Part shown: positions 34,991 to 44,394 of the stretch, piece by piece
Layout of the letters: every line of letters begins with the position of its first letter
How positions within the stretch are numbered: position 1 is the stretch's first letter
Assembly (NCBI GenBank): GCA_051877895.1
Contig: JBJEJI010000069.1
Coordinates: 1-64,000 of the forward strand
Origin: UBA3775 sp051877895
GTDB taxonomy: Bacteria > Bacillota > Clostridia > Lachnospirales > Lachnospiraceae
Direction: 5' to 3'
DNA length: 64,000 nt
The notes under the pieces: generated by a model
Databases searched by the model: none
Told to the model about the DNA's origin: nothing
The model's input: only the letters and a program-made list of their open reading frames with translations
Program-made: the position numbers and the translations under genes

Positions 34991-36457
34991 TTACATGTCC
35001 TGGGAAATTTCTATTGCACGCATTACAGCTTTTGCTTTATTAATACATTCCTGATATTCATTTTCAGGAACACTGTCGGCCACAATTCCGGCACCGGATC
35101 TTACAAAGACCTTTCCGTTTTTCTTAAAAGCAATTCTGATTGCAATACAGGTATCAAGATTTCCTGTAAGGTCTATGTATCCTATGGCTCCGCCATAAAT
35201 TCCACGCTTATTATTTTCAAGTTCGTTAATAATCTGACAGGCTCTGAACTTTGGTGCTCCTGAAAGGGTTCCTGCAGGAAGAACTGCATCTACGGCATCT
35301 AAAGCACTTTTATCTTCTCTTATTGTGCCTCTTACAGTTGAACCAATGTGCATTACATGAGAATATCTTTCGATTGACATATATTTTTCTACTTCAACGC
35401 TGCCAAATCTGCTTATTTTACCCAGGTCATTTCTTCCAAGATCTACCAGCATGTTATGTTCTGCCCTTTCTTTTTCATCTGCCAGCAGTTCTTTTTCAAG
35501 TTTCTTGTCCTGCTCTTCGGTTAAGCCTCTCGGCCTGGTTCCCGCAAGGGGAAATGTATGTAAAGTGTTTTTTTCAAGCTTTACAAGTGTTTCAGGCGAT
35601 GCACCGGCAACCTCAAGATCATCACTGGAAAAATAAAACATATATGGTGATGGATTTATGGTTCTTAATACTCTGTAGGTATTAAAAAGGCTTCCTTCCA
35701 TGTCTGCCTCCAGTCTGTTTGAAAGAACAACCTGGAAAATATCTCCTTCATATATATAATTTTTTGCCTTGTTAACCATGTTACAGAATTCTTCTTTTCC
35801 AAACAGACTTCTGTACTCTCCTTTTAGTTTACCGGGACGTATATCAGCAGGTTCGCCTTTTTCAATGATGCTTTGAATTTCATCCAGTTTGTCAACTGCC
35901 TCCTCATAGGACTCCTCAATATTTCCCACATCAGCAACTGCAATAATAATTATTTTCTGCCTGACATTATCAAATGCTATAACTTTATCAAAGTACATAA
36001 GGTCAACATCTCTGAAGCATTCCTCATCTTCTGCATCAAGCTTTAAGTTTGGTTCGCTATATTTAATATAGTCATATGCAAAATATCCAACCAGTCCTCC
36101 GGCAAATGTTGGCATATAATCAAGTTTTGGAGCCTTATGATCCTCGATAAACTTTTTGATAAATTCTCCGGGATGAGATACTCTTGTTTCTTTAAGTATT
36201 TCTCCGTATGCATTTTTTACGGTCATTACACCATTTGCACAGGTTACTTCCATGGATGGTTCATATCCAAGGAAAGTATATCTGCCCCATTTTTCCTGGT
36301 TCTCAACACTTTCCAGCATATATACATGTCTGCTGACCTTCTTAAGTTTTCTCAATATCTCCATTGGAGTATACATGTCTGAGAACAGTTCCCTTGATAC
36401 AGGTATGCATTTGTAGCTTTGTGCCAGTTTCTTGGCTTCATTAAAATCCGGTTTCAT
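34991..36457 (-). CDS. trpE: Anthranilate synthase component I
   Basis: TrpE makes anthranilate from chorismate. The 488-aa protein has an N-terminal allosteric domain with MLESVENQEKWGRYTF, close to the LLES motif that binds feedback tryptophan in other TrpE proteins, and a chorismate-binding domain with LPAGTLSGAPKFRACQII and GAIGYIDLTGN. Start at 36457 (MKPDF) follows GGAGGTCAAAAT; an ATG at 36490 lies before that site. It is the first gene of the operon and lies just behind the T-box leader. Confidence 0.96.
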   Translation of the reverse strand: MKPDFNEAKKLAQSYKCIPVSRELFSDMYTPMEILRKLKKVSRHVYMLESVENQEKWGRYTFLGYEPSMEVTCANGVMTVKNAYGEILKETRVSHPGEFIKKFIEDHKAPKLDYMPTFAGGLVGYFAYDYIKYSEPNLKLDAEDEECFRDVDLMYFDKVIAFDNVRQKIIIIAVADVGNIEESYEEAVDKLDEIQSIIEKGEPADIRPGKLKGEYRSLFGKEEFCNMVNKAKNYIYEGDIFQVVLSNRLEADMEGSLFNTYRVLRTINPSPYMFYFSSDDLEVAGASPETLVKLEKNTLHTFPLAGTRPRGLTEEQDKKLEKELLADEKERAEHNMLVDLGRNDLGKISRFGSVEVEKYMSIERYSHVMHIGSTVRGTIREDKSALDAVDAVLPAGTLSGAPKFRACQIINELENNKRGIYGGAIGYIDLTGNLDTCIAIRIAFKKNGKVFVRSGAGIVADSVPENEYQECINKAKAVMRAIEISQDM

Positions 36458-36507
36458 ATTTTGACCTCCAATTTCTGAATAAACTGTCACAAATTACTAA
36501 AAAAAAA

Positions 36508-36537
36508 TCCTTGAGGTAAATAAAATTACCTCAAGGA
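36508..36537 (-). terminator. T-box terminator before trpE
   Basis: TCCTTGAGGTAA and TTACCTCAAGGA form a 12-bp stem with a 6-nt loop, followed on minus by eight T. An antiterminator can form with the T-box bulge instead. It lies 50 bases before the trpE start. Confidence 0.9.
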
Positions 36538-36797
36538 CGAAATAACAAATTCGCGGTGCCACCTTGATTCCCGGACTGCCTCCGGGCTCTTTGCAGGATA
36601 CCAACATATCCCTCACCTCTGACGCGGGTGATGCGTTACGGAATACTCACTTAAAAATTAAGCTTTGACCATACCCTCCGTGGTCCATTTGAAGTACTGC
36701 GTTCTGTCCGGCTCTCAGCACCCCGGACTCTCTGTGAGTGCAACATACAACGTTATCTCCACTTCAACGGTTTGTGACGTTATTCAATTTAACTTTT
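36508..36797 (-). ncRNA. Trp T-box leader of the trp operon
   Basis: The minus-strand leader has the universal T-box AAGGTGGCACCGCG (36552-36565), the Stem I AGAGAG motif and the apical GC-rich arms. The T-box is followed by a terminator. In Stem I a TGG codon lies in CTTCAAATGGACCACGG, which fits a tryptophan specifier followed by a purine. Uncharged tRNA-Trp would pair there and at the T-box and let transcription continue into trpE. Confidence 0.93.
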
Positions 36798-36804
36798 CCC
36801 ATAG

Positions 36805-36831
36805 TTTATACCTGTCACTTAAAAATGTCAA
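36805..36831 (-). promoter_or_regulatory. trp operon promoter
   Basis: On minus TTGACA (36826-36831) is followed after 15 bases by TATAAA (36805-36810); a 17-base spacing gives TAAACT. Either can be the -10. Transcription would start near 36797, at the 5' end of the T-box leader. The remaining DNA up to 36931 is AT-rich with no other feature. Confidence 0.7.
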
Positions 36832-36931
36832 TCCCTTTTTTTCGATTTTTTCCATTATTATTCGTCATGCTTTAACTAAAAATCATACTTATACAAAAGA
36901 TTCATTTCTTTAAATGTCAGGCTGAAACATG

Positions 36932-37546
36932 CTATTTAATCACACTGTAAAGTCTGCCTGTGCCAATTTCCGGCTCCTCTTCTAACGAAGAAAACAACTC
37001 ATGAACGGTTACGAACTCATATTCTCTTTTAAGAAGTTCCGGAATAATGGTTTTTAACGCTTCCCAGGTATTTACATTGTAGTCAGAGTCATGGAGCAGA
37101 ATAATCTGTCCTTCCTCTGCATTGGAAATAACCTGCCGGATTCTGCTTTCAACAGATACATTCTCATCCCAGTCATTGCAGCCTATTCCGCAGATTAAAG
37201 GATATTTCACATCCCGAGCCATTTCTTCATTTACTGCAATGTAAGGAGGTCTGAAATAACGAACTTTGGTATTGATATGCTCCTCAATAAGTTCAGTTGT
37301 TTTTTTAACCTGGAAAAGTCTTTCTTCCGTTGTCAGCTCAGTCATGGCAGGATGAGAAAAAGAATGGTTTTCTATTTCACATCCAAGACTAACGGCTCTT
37401 TTCATTACAGGTACCGTTTCCTCTATTATTTTTTCTCCAATAAGGAAAAAGGTTGCTTTTGCATTATACTGTTCCAGCAAATCCAGAACAAGAGGAGTAA
37501 CGATTGTATTTGGACCATCGTCAAATGTCAGTGCAATTTTTTTCAT
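36932..37546 (-). CDS. Polysaccharide deacetylase, NodB domain
   Basis: The 204-aa protein is almost only a NodB (CE4) domain: TFDDGP with the catalytic and metal Asp (7-12), metal His pair in HSFSHP, RPPY (about 98-101) and the late LHDSD. It has no signal peptide or membrane helix, which is odd for an enzyme that usually acts on cell-wall glycan; it may act on a cytoplasmic lipid-linked sugar or use another export route. It is the last gene of the five-gene envelope cassette, 13 bases after the 602-aa protein. Confidence 0.9.
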   Translation of the reverse strand: MKKIALTFDDGPNTIVTPLVLDLLEQYNAKATFFLIGEKIIEETVPVMKRAVSLGCEIENHSFSHPAMTELTTEERLFQVKKTTELIEEHINTKVRYFRPPYIAVNEEMARDVKYPLICGIGCNDWDENVSVESRIRQVISNAEEGQIILLHDSDYNVNTWEALKTIIPELLKREYEFVTVHELFSSLEEEPEIGTGRLYSVIK

Positions 37547-37559
37547 TTCTTTTCCTCAA

Positions 37560-39368
37560 TTAATTTGTAGTTGCAATCATATCCACAATTGCCCAGTGCG
37601 GATTATCCACTCCATCATCGGAATCATCATATTTAACGAAATAGAATGTGGAGTCAATAGTATCCACTCTTGTTTCGCCCGTTCTTGTCAGGTACATATT
37701 TTTTTCAAAATAAATGTGACAGGAATAGCAGTTTTCTCCGTAAGAAACGTAATCTGTTATGGAAATATTGGAATACGGTGGGTCAAGCAGTGTATGATCA
37801 CTTATAAAAGTAATATCTATGCCGTGAGCATAGCTGTCAGCCATTTCCCAGTAATAAGAATCCTTAATCAGGTACTGCTGAATGGTAGCCAGACCATGAC
37901 TTTCTCCCGACAAATCATTTGTAAGGAAGTCTTCCCAAGTCTGAGCCATTTCTAAAGCATCGTCATATAATTCCTGAGGCATTTCAGCTGAAGCTGAAAC
38001 ATAATCCACAGTAATATTTCCATTTTCATCAGGAGTATACGCTACCTCTGCACCGGTGCCGTCATAAACCTTAATTTCCGGCTCATTTACAAGATCGGTC
38101 ACCTTATATTCTACAACTGTAGGCATAGATACATACTGGATTACATTGGCAAAATCCGGATTCTGTTCACTATTTCCCGTAAGGTAATTATCACTAAGTG
38201 TAACCCCATTAATGGTTACAGTATAATCATTTGGTACTTTAATAATGTAATCATGGGAACCTGCAGTAAATACAGGCTGTATTTCCTTTACTTCCCAGTC
38301 CATAATTGTCAAAATACCAAAAATGGTACGTTCATTTTTTGCCTGAAGTGTCACTTTGGCAACCAGTGTATCATCGGCCAAAATATCATATACAGGCTCT
38401 TCTGTAAGATAACTTCCCGAATCCTTCTCACAGGAATATCTGTTAACATTATCAAACTGTGCCATATAAATGTTTTTATATACATCGGCAGCTTCAAATT
38501 CACCTGAAGCAGACGGAAGTGTAAGTTCTTCTGTTATTGAACCATCGGCCACCTTTGCTTTGAACTCTGTCAGATAGGCTTGAATTGCATTGTCTGACTG
38601 GGAGTTTTCATACTGTACAAGACATTTATCTGTATATGCAAGAAATCTCCATGCTAAGATTATGAGAATAAGTGCATAAACACCAAGACAAATCCAAAAA
38701 ATCGGAAGCTTGCGTTTCTTTGCAACAGGTCTTTGTCTTCTGTCCTCTGAAGCACCATATTTTTCGTCAAGAAGACGATCTTCTCTGCTACGCCGGGATG
38801 CAGGTCTGTTTCCTTGTGCCCCCTGACGTCCGGCATAAGGTCTGTTCCCCTGTGGGGCTCTGCCATTTCCCGAGGATGTTCTTCTTGGTCTGTACTCTGA
38901 CTGTCTTTCTTCTTCTACAGCAAGGTCACTCTGACTTTTTTCAGCCGCCTTACGTGCCTTCATTGCAAGATATTCTTCTTCTGTGATTTCATCGTCGTCA
39001 TCATCGTCATCATCAATTGGATCAGAATCTACAAGCAGTGGATTTCTTTTTGGTCTGACTGTTTCATATCCATATAATTCTGCGGAAGGCTGCGAAGGTC
39101 TTCTTGTCTGTGTAGCAGAAGGTCTTTCCACTGTTTCTGCTTGAGATACAGTTCTTTGTTGTGCACCTGCAGCTCTTACTGAAGGAGCCTTTGGAGTATT
39201 GCTTCTCTGCTGTGCCCCTGCAGGTCTTCTTACAGGAGCACTCTTTTCAGCCGTTCCTGTCATTGCTGCTACATCCGAAGCAAGACTTTTTGTTACTCTT
39301 CCTTCTGCTTTTTCTATTTCCTGCTCAAGATACTCAGGATCAAGATTAACAAAATATTTATTGTCCAT
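37560..39368 (-). CDS. Large single-pass membrane protein of unknown function
   Basis: I do not recognise a family in this 602-aa protein. The first 220 residues are low complexity, rich in Arg, Gln, Pro, Ala and Ser, with an eight-Asp run near 117-125. One membrane helix follows a basic KKRKLP (about 222-246). The 355-residue C-terminal part would be outside. It begins with a helical segment and continues with beta-rich segments (IKVPNDYTVTINGVTLSDNY resembles TcaA-like extracellular domains). It lies 12-13 bases from both neighbours, so it is translated with the NAGPA-type protein and the deacetylase. A scaffold role is only a guess. Confidence 0.8.
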   Translation of the reverse strand: MDNKYFVNLDPEYLEQEIEKAEGRVTKSLASDVAAMTGTAEKSAPVRRPAGAQQRSNTPKAPSVRAAGAQQRTVSQAETVERPSATQTRRPSQPSAELYGYETVRPKRNPLLVDSDPIDDDDDDDDEITEEEYLAMKARKAAEKSQSDLAVEEERQSEYRPRRTSSGNGRAPQGNRPYAGRQGAQGNRPASRRSREDRLLDEKYGASEDRRQRPVAKKRKLPIFWICLGVYALILIILAWRFLAYTDKCLVQYENSQSDNAIQAYLTEFKAKVADGSITEELTLPSASGEFEAADVYKNIYMAQFDNVNRYSCEKDSGSYLTEEPVYDILADDTLVAKVTLQAKNERTIFGILTIMDWEVKEIQPVFTAGSHDYIIKVPNDYTVTINGVTLSDNYLTGNSEQNPDFANVIQYVSMPTVVEYKVTDLVNEPEIKVYDGTGAEVAYTPDENGNITVDYVSASAEMPQELYDDALEMAQTWEDFLTNDLSGESHGLATIQQYLIKDSYYWEMADSYAHGIDITFISDHTLLDPPYSNISITDYVSYGENCYSCHIYFEKNMYLTRTGETRVDTIDSTFYFVKYDDSDDGVDNPHWAIVDMIATTN

Positions 39369-39380
39369 TAGTTCTCTCCT

Positions 39381-40493
39381 TTACTGCTTAGGCATTACAA
39401 CAAATGCTGTTGGAAGCTTCCATGAAGAATTCTGATAATAAAAGGTTACACTGGTCATCTCATATTCTCCATTATAAACCATGGTAGAGGAACTTCCTCC
39501 ATCAAGGTTTGCTGCATTTACAGCACCGTACTGCTGCATAATACCAATAAGATCGGAAGCAGTAGCTCCAAGGTGTCCCGATGCACCACGTCCATCTGTT
39601 ACAAGAAGCAGGATTGCTCCGTCGGCTCTCTGTCCAATAGCTGTACGTGGATTGGCTCCACTACCCTGACCATCCAGCTTTCTGGGTTCTCCATTAATAA
39701 TAAGCGGAACAAAGTGGTTGTTGGAATCAGAACTCTCCTCCTGGAATGCAACAGCATCACGGATGCCTGCCTCTGCTACATATGCTTCAAAGTCAGAAGA
39801 ACTCATTCCGGACAAATCTTTGATAATAAGAATATTGTCATTGCTTAAGCCGATTAAATAGGTTCCTGTCTGTGCAGACGGATCATTATAGGTAATCTGT
39901 CCGTTCTGAACAACAATGCCAAGAGGTGTACCGCCCTTGTTTCCTGCTGATACATAAAGACCGCCGTTTACGCCTGCAACACCACCGGCATCGGAAACGA
40001 TTTTGTCAAGTTCCTCACCATACTCAGTCCATGGATAGGTAGAACCTACGCATACCTGTGCCGGATTTTCAATAATCAGCATTTTTGCAAAAAAGGAACG
40101 ACCTGAAATCTCCTCTATTCTGATTCCGTTTTCATCAAAAACCTCTGTTGTTGTAACTGTTCCTGAAGAATCACCTGTGCCATCCTGACCCCCGGTTGTA
40201 TCATCATTATCAGGTTTAATCTGAATAAGAGAAGTATCAACCTCTGAATCCATCTTTTCCATGGAATTACTGTTTACAATTGCCTGTATTTCCTCATCGG
40301 TACATACCCATGAAGCAAGGAACTTCATCTGTCCTGTTTCAAGTATGGTTGTAACAAATAAGTTTCTTGCCGATTCAGAAGGGCCGTTACAACATTTCTG
40401 AAGCATCAGATAAACTGTACCTGCCAAAATAACTACTGTAAGCAAAATCACTAAAAGTATTTTTCCAATAATTGCTGCTATTTTCTTTCCCAT
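39381..40493 (-). CDS. Phosphodiester glycosidase (NAGPA) family protein
   Basis: The 370-aa protein has an N-terminal membrane helix (about 10-30), a Asp/Thr/Gly linker and a C-terminal NAGPA domain (about 130-370). Its marks are GVAGVNGGLYV, NPRTAIGQRADG, and the end motif AANLDGGSSSTMVYNG. Relatives cleave GlcNAc-1-phosphodiester links in lysosomal enzymes; bacterial members are linked to cell-wall polymers and sporulation (YngK/SpoIID-like contexts). It should act on the outer face. A GCGGAT/ATCCGC inverted repeat lies between an AGGAG and its ATG. Confidence 0.87.
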   Translation of the reverse strand: MGKKIAAIIGKILLVILLTVVILAGTVYLMLQKCCNGPSESARNLFVTTILETGQMKFLASWVCTDEEIQAIVNSNSMEKMDSEVDTSLIQIKPDNDDTTGGQDGTGDSSGTVTTTEVFDENGIRIEEISGRSFFAKMLIIENPAQVCVGSTYPWTEYGEELDKIVSDAGGVAGVNGGLYVSAGNKGGTPLGIVVQNGQITYNDPSAQTGTYLIGLSNDNILIIKDLSGMSSSDFEAYVAEAGIRDAVAFQEESSDSNNHFVPLIINGEPRKLDGQGSGANPRTAIGQRADGAILLLVTDGRGASGHLGATASDLIGIMQQYGAVNAANLDGGSSSTMVYNGEYEMTSVTFYYQNSSWKLPTAFVVMPKQ

Positions 40494-40531
40494 TTTACAT
40501 TTCCGGCGGATAATCCGCTTCTCTCCTTTCG

Positions 40532-41596
40532 TTATTTTTTAAATACCCATCTCTGCTGAATCTGAAAGCTGATAAAGAAAAGACACATATCAACTATAAA
40601 CTTCACTAATGTTTCCAGCAGACTTCCGTTCAATCCCAATACCACATCTGCCAGTAACCATACAAGTCCGTATGAAACTGCAGCCTGGCAAACGCAAAGA
40701 ATGTAATACTTCGGCAGTGAGCTTCCCACCGAATCTTTTGACTCAAATACCACCTTCCTGTTCATGGTATAATTAACCAGTGAACTGACAAGTCTGGCTC
40801 CTCCGGTCGCAATTAAAAGTCTCAGCTCTGAGCTCATATCTGTTACTGCCAGTAACAGATTGATTACGGTAAAAAGCACTGTATCAACAAGGAAGGAACA
40901 CAACGAACTTGCAATAAATTTAAAAATAACCTTATAAATTTTAATAGAATCCTTAATCGGATTAAAATGCGATGAGCTGTTATCGTCAATATAAACAGTA
41001 TCAATCACTACTTCGTACATTTGTATATTCTGTTTTTTCATTACCAGAAGCTGATTGGTTTCATATTCATACCTTTCACCTTCTATGGATACCATTAAAG
41101 GAAGATACTTAAACGGAATGGCACGAAGTCCTGTCTGGGTATCACTAATTTTTATTCCACAAGCAAAACGAAAAACTGCTTTTGTAAGGTTGTTACCGAA
41201 TTTACTTCTGGAAGGAACTTCCGGTCCGGAGAAATCTCTTACTCCCAGTACCACCTTGTCCTTTTCTCTTTCCATGGCCTCAACACAGGCTCTGATATCT
41301 TTAGGCAGATGTTGTCCGTCTCCGTCCACCGTAACTACTCCACTGATTTCGCTACGATTATTCATGATATATTCAAAGGCTGTTTTCATGGCACGTCCCT
41401 TGCCCTTGTTCACTTCATGAACAAGAACCTCAACTCCTTTAAATGCCTTTACTTCTTCAAAATACTTTTTATGTTCCTCACTGCTGCCATCATCTACAAC
41501 AACAATATCGTCAAAACCTTCACTTAACAACCCTTCTACTGTATGTACCATTTTTTCATCAGGATTAAGGGAAGGTAAAATAATAGTTGCTTTCAC
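40532..41596 (-). CDS. GT2 glycosyltransferase fused to GtrA membrane domain
   Basis: The 354-aa protein has an N-terminal GT2 domain (1-215) of the dolichol-phosphate mannosyltransferase type, with VVDDGSS and the DxD-like TVDGDGQHLP, and a C-terminal GtrA domain with four helices (about 225-354, ending QQRWVFKK). DPM-like enzymes charge a polyprenyl phosphate with a sugar, and GtrA proteins are thought to flip such lipids. The fusion suggests both steps in one protein. The donor sugar is unknown. It lies between PAP2 and the NAGPA-type gene. Confidence 0.92.
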   Translation of the reverse strand: MKATIILPSLNPDEKMVHTVEGLLSEGFDDIVVVDDGSSEEHKKYFEEVKAFKGVEVLVHEVNKGKGRAMKTAFEYIMNNRSEISGVVTVDGDGQHLPKDIRACVEAMEREKDKVVLGVRDFSGPEVPSRSKFGNNLTKAVFRFACGIKISDTQTGLRAIPFKYLPLMVSIEGERYEYETNQLLVMKKQNIQMYEVVIDTVYIDDNSSSHFNPIKDSIKIYKVIFKFIASSLCSFLVDTVLFTVINLLLAVTDMSSELRLLIATGGARLVSSLVNYTMNRKVVFESKDSVGSSLPKYYILCVCQAAVSYGLVWLLADVVLGLNGSLLETLVKFIVDMCLFFISFQIQQRWVFKK

Positions 41597-41655
41597 ATTT
41601 TCCTCTTTTCCGAAGCTGTTTATTTACTTCATTTTATCGAAAGAATTCCTCAATA

Positions 41656-42222
41656 TTACTCCTGGGAATTATCCGGTTTTTCATTTTTATCTGCTGCAAT
41701 TTTTTCGCAGATTTTGTCTCCAATAACATTAACAAGCAGTCCCAGACCAATACCTGTAACCAGTCCGCCAATTATATCAGTAGGATAATGAATTCCGATA
41801 TAAAGTCTTGAGAATGCAATAAGAGAAGCTAATACAATCAGAATAACAGCATATTTTTTAGGCAGATTTTTATACATTGCCACTGCAGACGCAAAACTTG
41901 CCCCGGTATGTCCCGACGGGAAAGAAGCATCATGGGCAGGCTTAACAAGGCAAATCAAACCTTCTACAACTTCATATGGTCTTGTTCTGTTTATTAAATT
42001 TTTCAAAATCAGATTATTTACGATAAGAGATCCGACCAAGGCACAAGCAGAATAAATTCCTGCCTTTCTGGTCTTTTTGAAACACAAAAGAATAACTGTT
42101 AGAATTATCCAGAATACACCACCGTCACCAAGATGGGTAATTCCTTTAAAAATCGGATCACATACAGAATTACGTATATGTTCCTGAATAAATATTAAAA
42201 TATCTCCGTCTATACCAAGCAT
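41656..42222 (-). CDS. PAP2-family membrane phosphatase
   Basis: The 188-aa protein has about five to six helices and the three phosphatase motifs: KNLINRTRPY, FPSGHTGASF and SRLYIGIHYPTDIIGG. Such enzymes dephosphorylate undecaprenyl diphosphate or phosphatidic acid on the outer face. As first gene of the cassette with a GT2-GtrA protein, undecaprenyl diphosphate recycling is the likelier role. The 42223-42371 spacer before it is AT-rich and could hold a promoter, but I see no clear one. Confidence 0.92.
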   Translation of the reverse strand: MLGIDGDILIFIQEHIRNSVCDPIFKGITHLGDGGVFWIILTVILLCFKKTRKAGIYSACALVGSLIVNNLILKNLINRTRPYEVVEGLICLVKPAHDASFPSGHTGASFASAVAMYKNLPKKYAVILIVLASLIAFSRLYIGIHYPTDIIGGLVTGIGLGLLVNVIGDKICEKIAADKNEKPDNSQE

Positions 42223-42371
42223 AATGACTATCCCCTCTTTTTATGTTTATTGTATTTGACGGCACAATATGCAATTTCGTCAAATTTCTACAACTTGTTT
42301 TATGATAACACAATATGAGAGGATAATCAATTACACCTCATTGCAAAATTATTAATAATTTTTAACATTTT

Positions 42372-44174
42372 TTAACTTTGCAGCATTTTCAACTGGTAAA
42401 ACTCACCTTTTTTCTCCATGAGTTCTTCATAATTTCCGAACTCTCTCAGCCCACCCTGACCAATTACCGCAATTTTATCAGCATCTTTAATTGTAGAAAG
42501 TCTGTGTGCAACAATCAAAGTTGTTCTGTCTTTTACCAGATTGGAAATAGCATTCTGGATTTTTTTCTCAGAAATAGAGTCAAGTGCTGATGTAGCCTCA
42601 TCCAGAATAAGTATTTTGGGATTACGAACAAATGCCCTTGCAATTGAAATACGTTGTCTCTGTCCCCCGGACAGGTTATTACCATGTTCTGTAATCATAG
42701 TGTTAAGCCCATCAGGAAGAGAATTGATAAAATCATCCAGGTTTGCAGCCTTAATTACTTCCCACAATCTTTCATCACTTATTTCCTCACTGCCATAGGT
42801 TATGTTGTCCCTTATGGTTCCGGTAAATAAAATTGACTGCTGAGGAACTACAGCAATATGAGATCTGAAACTACGTAAATCCAAATCTGCCATGTCTTTA
42901 CCATCAATTTTTACACAACCGCCCGTAGGCTTCATGAAACCGATAACCAGATTAATTATAGTAGTTTTCCCCGCTCCCGAACCACCAACCAGGGCTATTG
43001 TCTGTCCAGGTTTAATATCCATGTTCAGGTCACTGAGAACATTGTTGTCACTGTCAGGATACCGGAAAGCTGTATGTTCAAATGATATATGTCCATTAAC
43101 TGTCGATAACTTCTGCTTGTCTCTGTAATCTTCCATATCATGACAACGCAAAATATCACCAACGGAATTTACAGATTCCAGACCTTTTGCAATGGTAGGC
43201 AGCAAAGTAATGATACCTGAAACCTGAGCAACTATCTGACTGAAATAGGTCTGATAAAGAACGATATCACCAACAGTAATCATTTGCTTATATGCAAGAT
43301 ATCCTGTAAAGCCAAGACACAATATCTGAAAGCTCTGGAATGCCACCCAGCTGATGGATGAAAAAAAGGACTGAACCAGATCAAGCTTTAATCCACTGGA
43401 AGCAAGCTGTCCCAGTTGTGTATCCATTTTTCTTGTCTCTTTTTCTTCAAGTGCATGGGCTCTTGTAACCGGAATCAGTTCCACCATTTCCATGACTTTT
43501 ACTGAAGTTTCTTCCATTTCTTTTCGAAATTCTTTGTTATAGCGCTTAATTTTAGATTTAAACCCATTCATAATAAGAACCGCCACCGGAATTGTGGCAA
43601 GGAAGAACAAAAATACAGTCCAGCTCTTAAAAACCACAACTGCAAATGCAACAACAATATTCATTATTATGCTTAGAACTGATATGAAAATTTGTGACGA
43701 CAGGGTTTCAATCTGTTCTACATCCCGCATGATTTTAGACTGAAGACGTCCTGATTGCATTTCATTATGATAACGGATTGAAAGCTGCTGAAGTTTTCTC
43801 ACCATGGTACTTCTTAAATCACGTTCCATCTCACGAATGGTTTTAGAATATAACCACACATGGAGATAATTGGAAAAAATGTTTTGCACCAAAAGTACCA
43901 GCATGACGATCACGTTAATTACTATATTCCTGACCGCATTAGGATTCTGGCTTGTTGCCTCGTTAATAATATTTGATGTTACAATAGGAAGAACCCATAT
44001 CGGACTGTGTTTAACGAAGAAAAATATAATAGACAGAATTAATTTTGTATATCTGCCCTTATAAAGTCCAATCAGGGTTTTCAGTGAATTCTGATTACTG
44101 TTAAAATTTTCAAGCAGTAATTTTTCTTCTTCACTCAGCTCATCAAGAGGAGCTGCATTTTCATTTGTATTCAT
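42372..44174 (-). CDS. ABC exporter, fused membrane and ATPase domains
   Basis: The 600-aa half-transporter has six helices (about 40-310) and a C-terminal ATPase with Walker A GGSGAGKTT, signature LSGGQRQRIS, Walker B ILILDEATSALD and H-loop VAHRLST. A polar N-terminus of about 50 residues precedes the first helix. It lacks the zinc ribbons found in the two exporters near 57-62 kb. No partner gene lies next to it, so it is probably a homodimer; the substrate cannot be told from sequence. Start at 44174 follows GGAGGCTTCC; the ATG at 44210 is upstream of that site. Confidence 0.9.
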   Translation of the reverse strand: MNTNENAAPLDELSEEEKLLLENFNSNQNSLKTLIGLYKGRYTKLILSIIFFFVKHSPIWVLPIVTSNIINEATSQNPNAVRNIVINVIVMLVLLVQNIFSNYLHVWLYSKTIREMERDLRSTMVRKLQQLSIRYHNEMQSGRLQSKIMRDVEQIETLSSQIFISVLSIIMNIVVAFAVVVFKSWTVFLFFLATIPVAVLIMNGFKSKIKRYNKEFRKEMEETSVKVMEMVELIPVTRAHALEEKETRKMDTQLGQLASSGLKLDLVQSFFSSISWVAFQSFQILCLGFTGYLAYKQMITVGDIVLYQTYFSQIVAQVSGIITLLPTIAKGLESVNSVGDILRCHDMEDYRDKQKLSTVNGHISFEHTAFRYPDSDNNVLSDLNMDIKPGQTIALVGGSGAGKTTIINLVIGFMKPTGGCVKIDGKDMADLDLRSFRSHIAVVPQQSILFTGTIRDNITYGSEEISDERLWEVIKAANLDDFINSLPDGLNTMITEHGNNLSGGQRQRISIARAFVRNPKILILDEATSALDSISEKKIQNAISNLVKDRTTLIVAHRLSTIKDADKIAVIGQGGLREFGNYEELMEKKGEFYQLKMLQS

Positions 44175-44341
44175 GGAAGCCTCCGTAAAACGAATGATTA
44201 AAATTTCCATGATTATAGTCGATTCCTTACGTTAAATAAATATCTTTTCTTATACATTAATTTGTGTTTTTTTTGCCTTTATTTTCCCACATAATACTCC
44301 ATATTTCTATACATCTTTTAACACATTCTAAGAATAAAAAA

Positions 44342-44380
44342 TGCCCCTCAGACAAGGGATTATCCCTTGTCTGTGAGGCA
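44342..44380 (-). terminator. Rho-independent terminator after the traX-like gene
   Basis: TGCCTCACAGACAAGGGA and its complement form a stem of about 17 bp with one or two mismatches and a 4-nt loop, followed on minus by TTTTTTATTC. It lies 14 bases after the stop codon at 44395. Confidence 0.88.
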
Positions 44381-44394
44381 AAATTCATTTTTGT

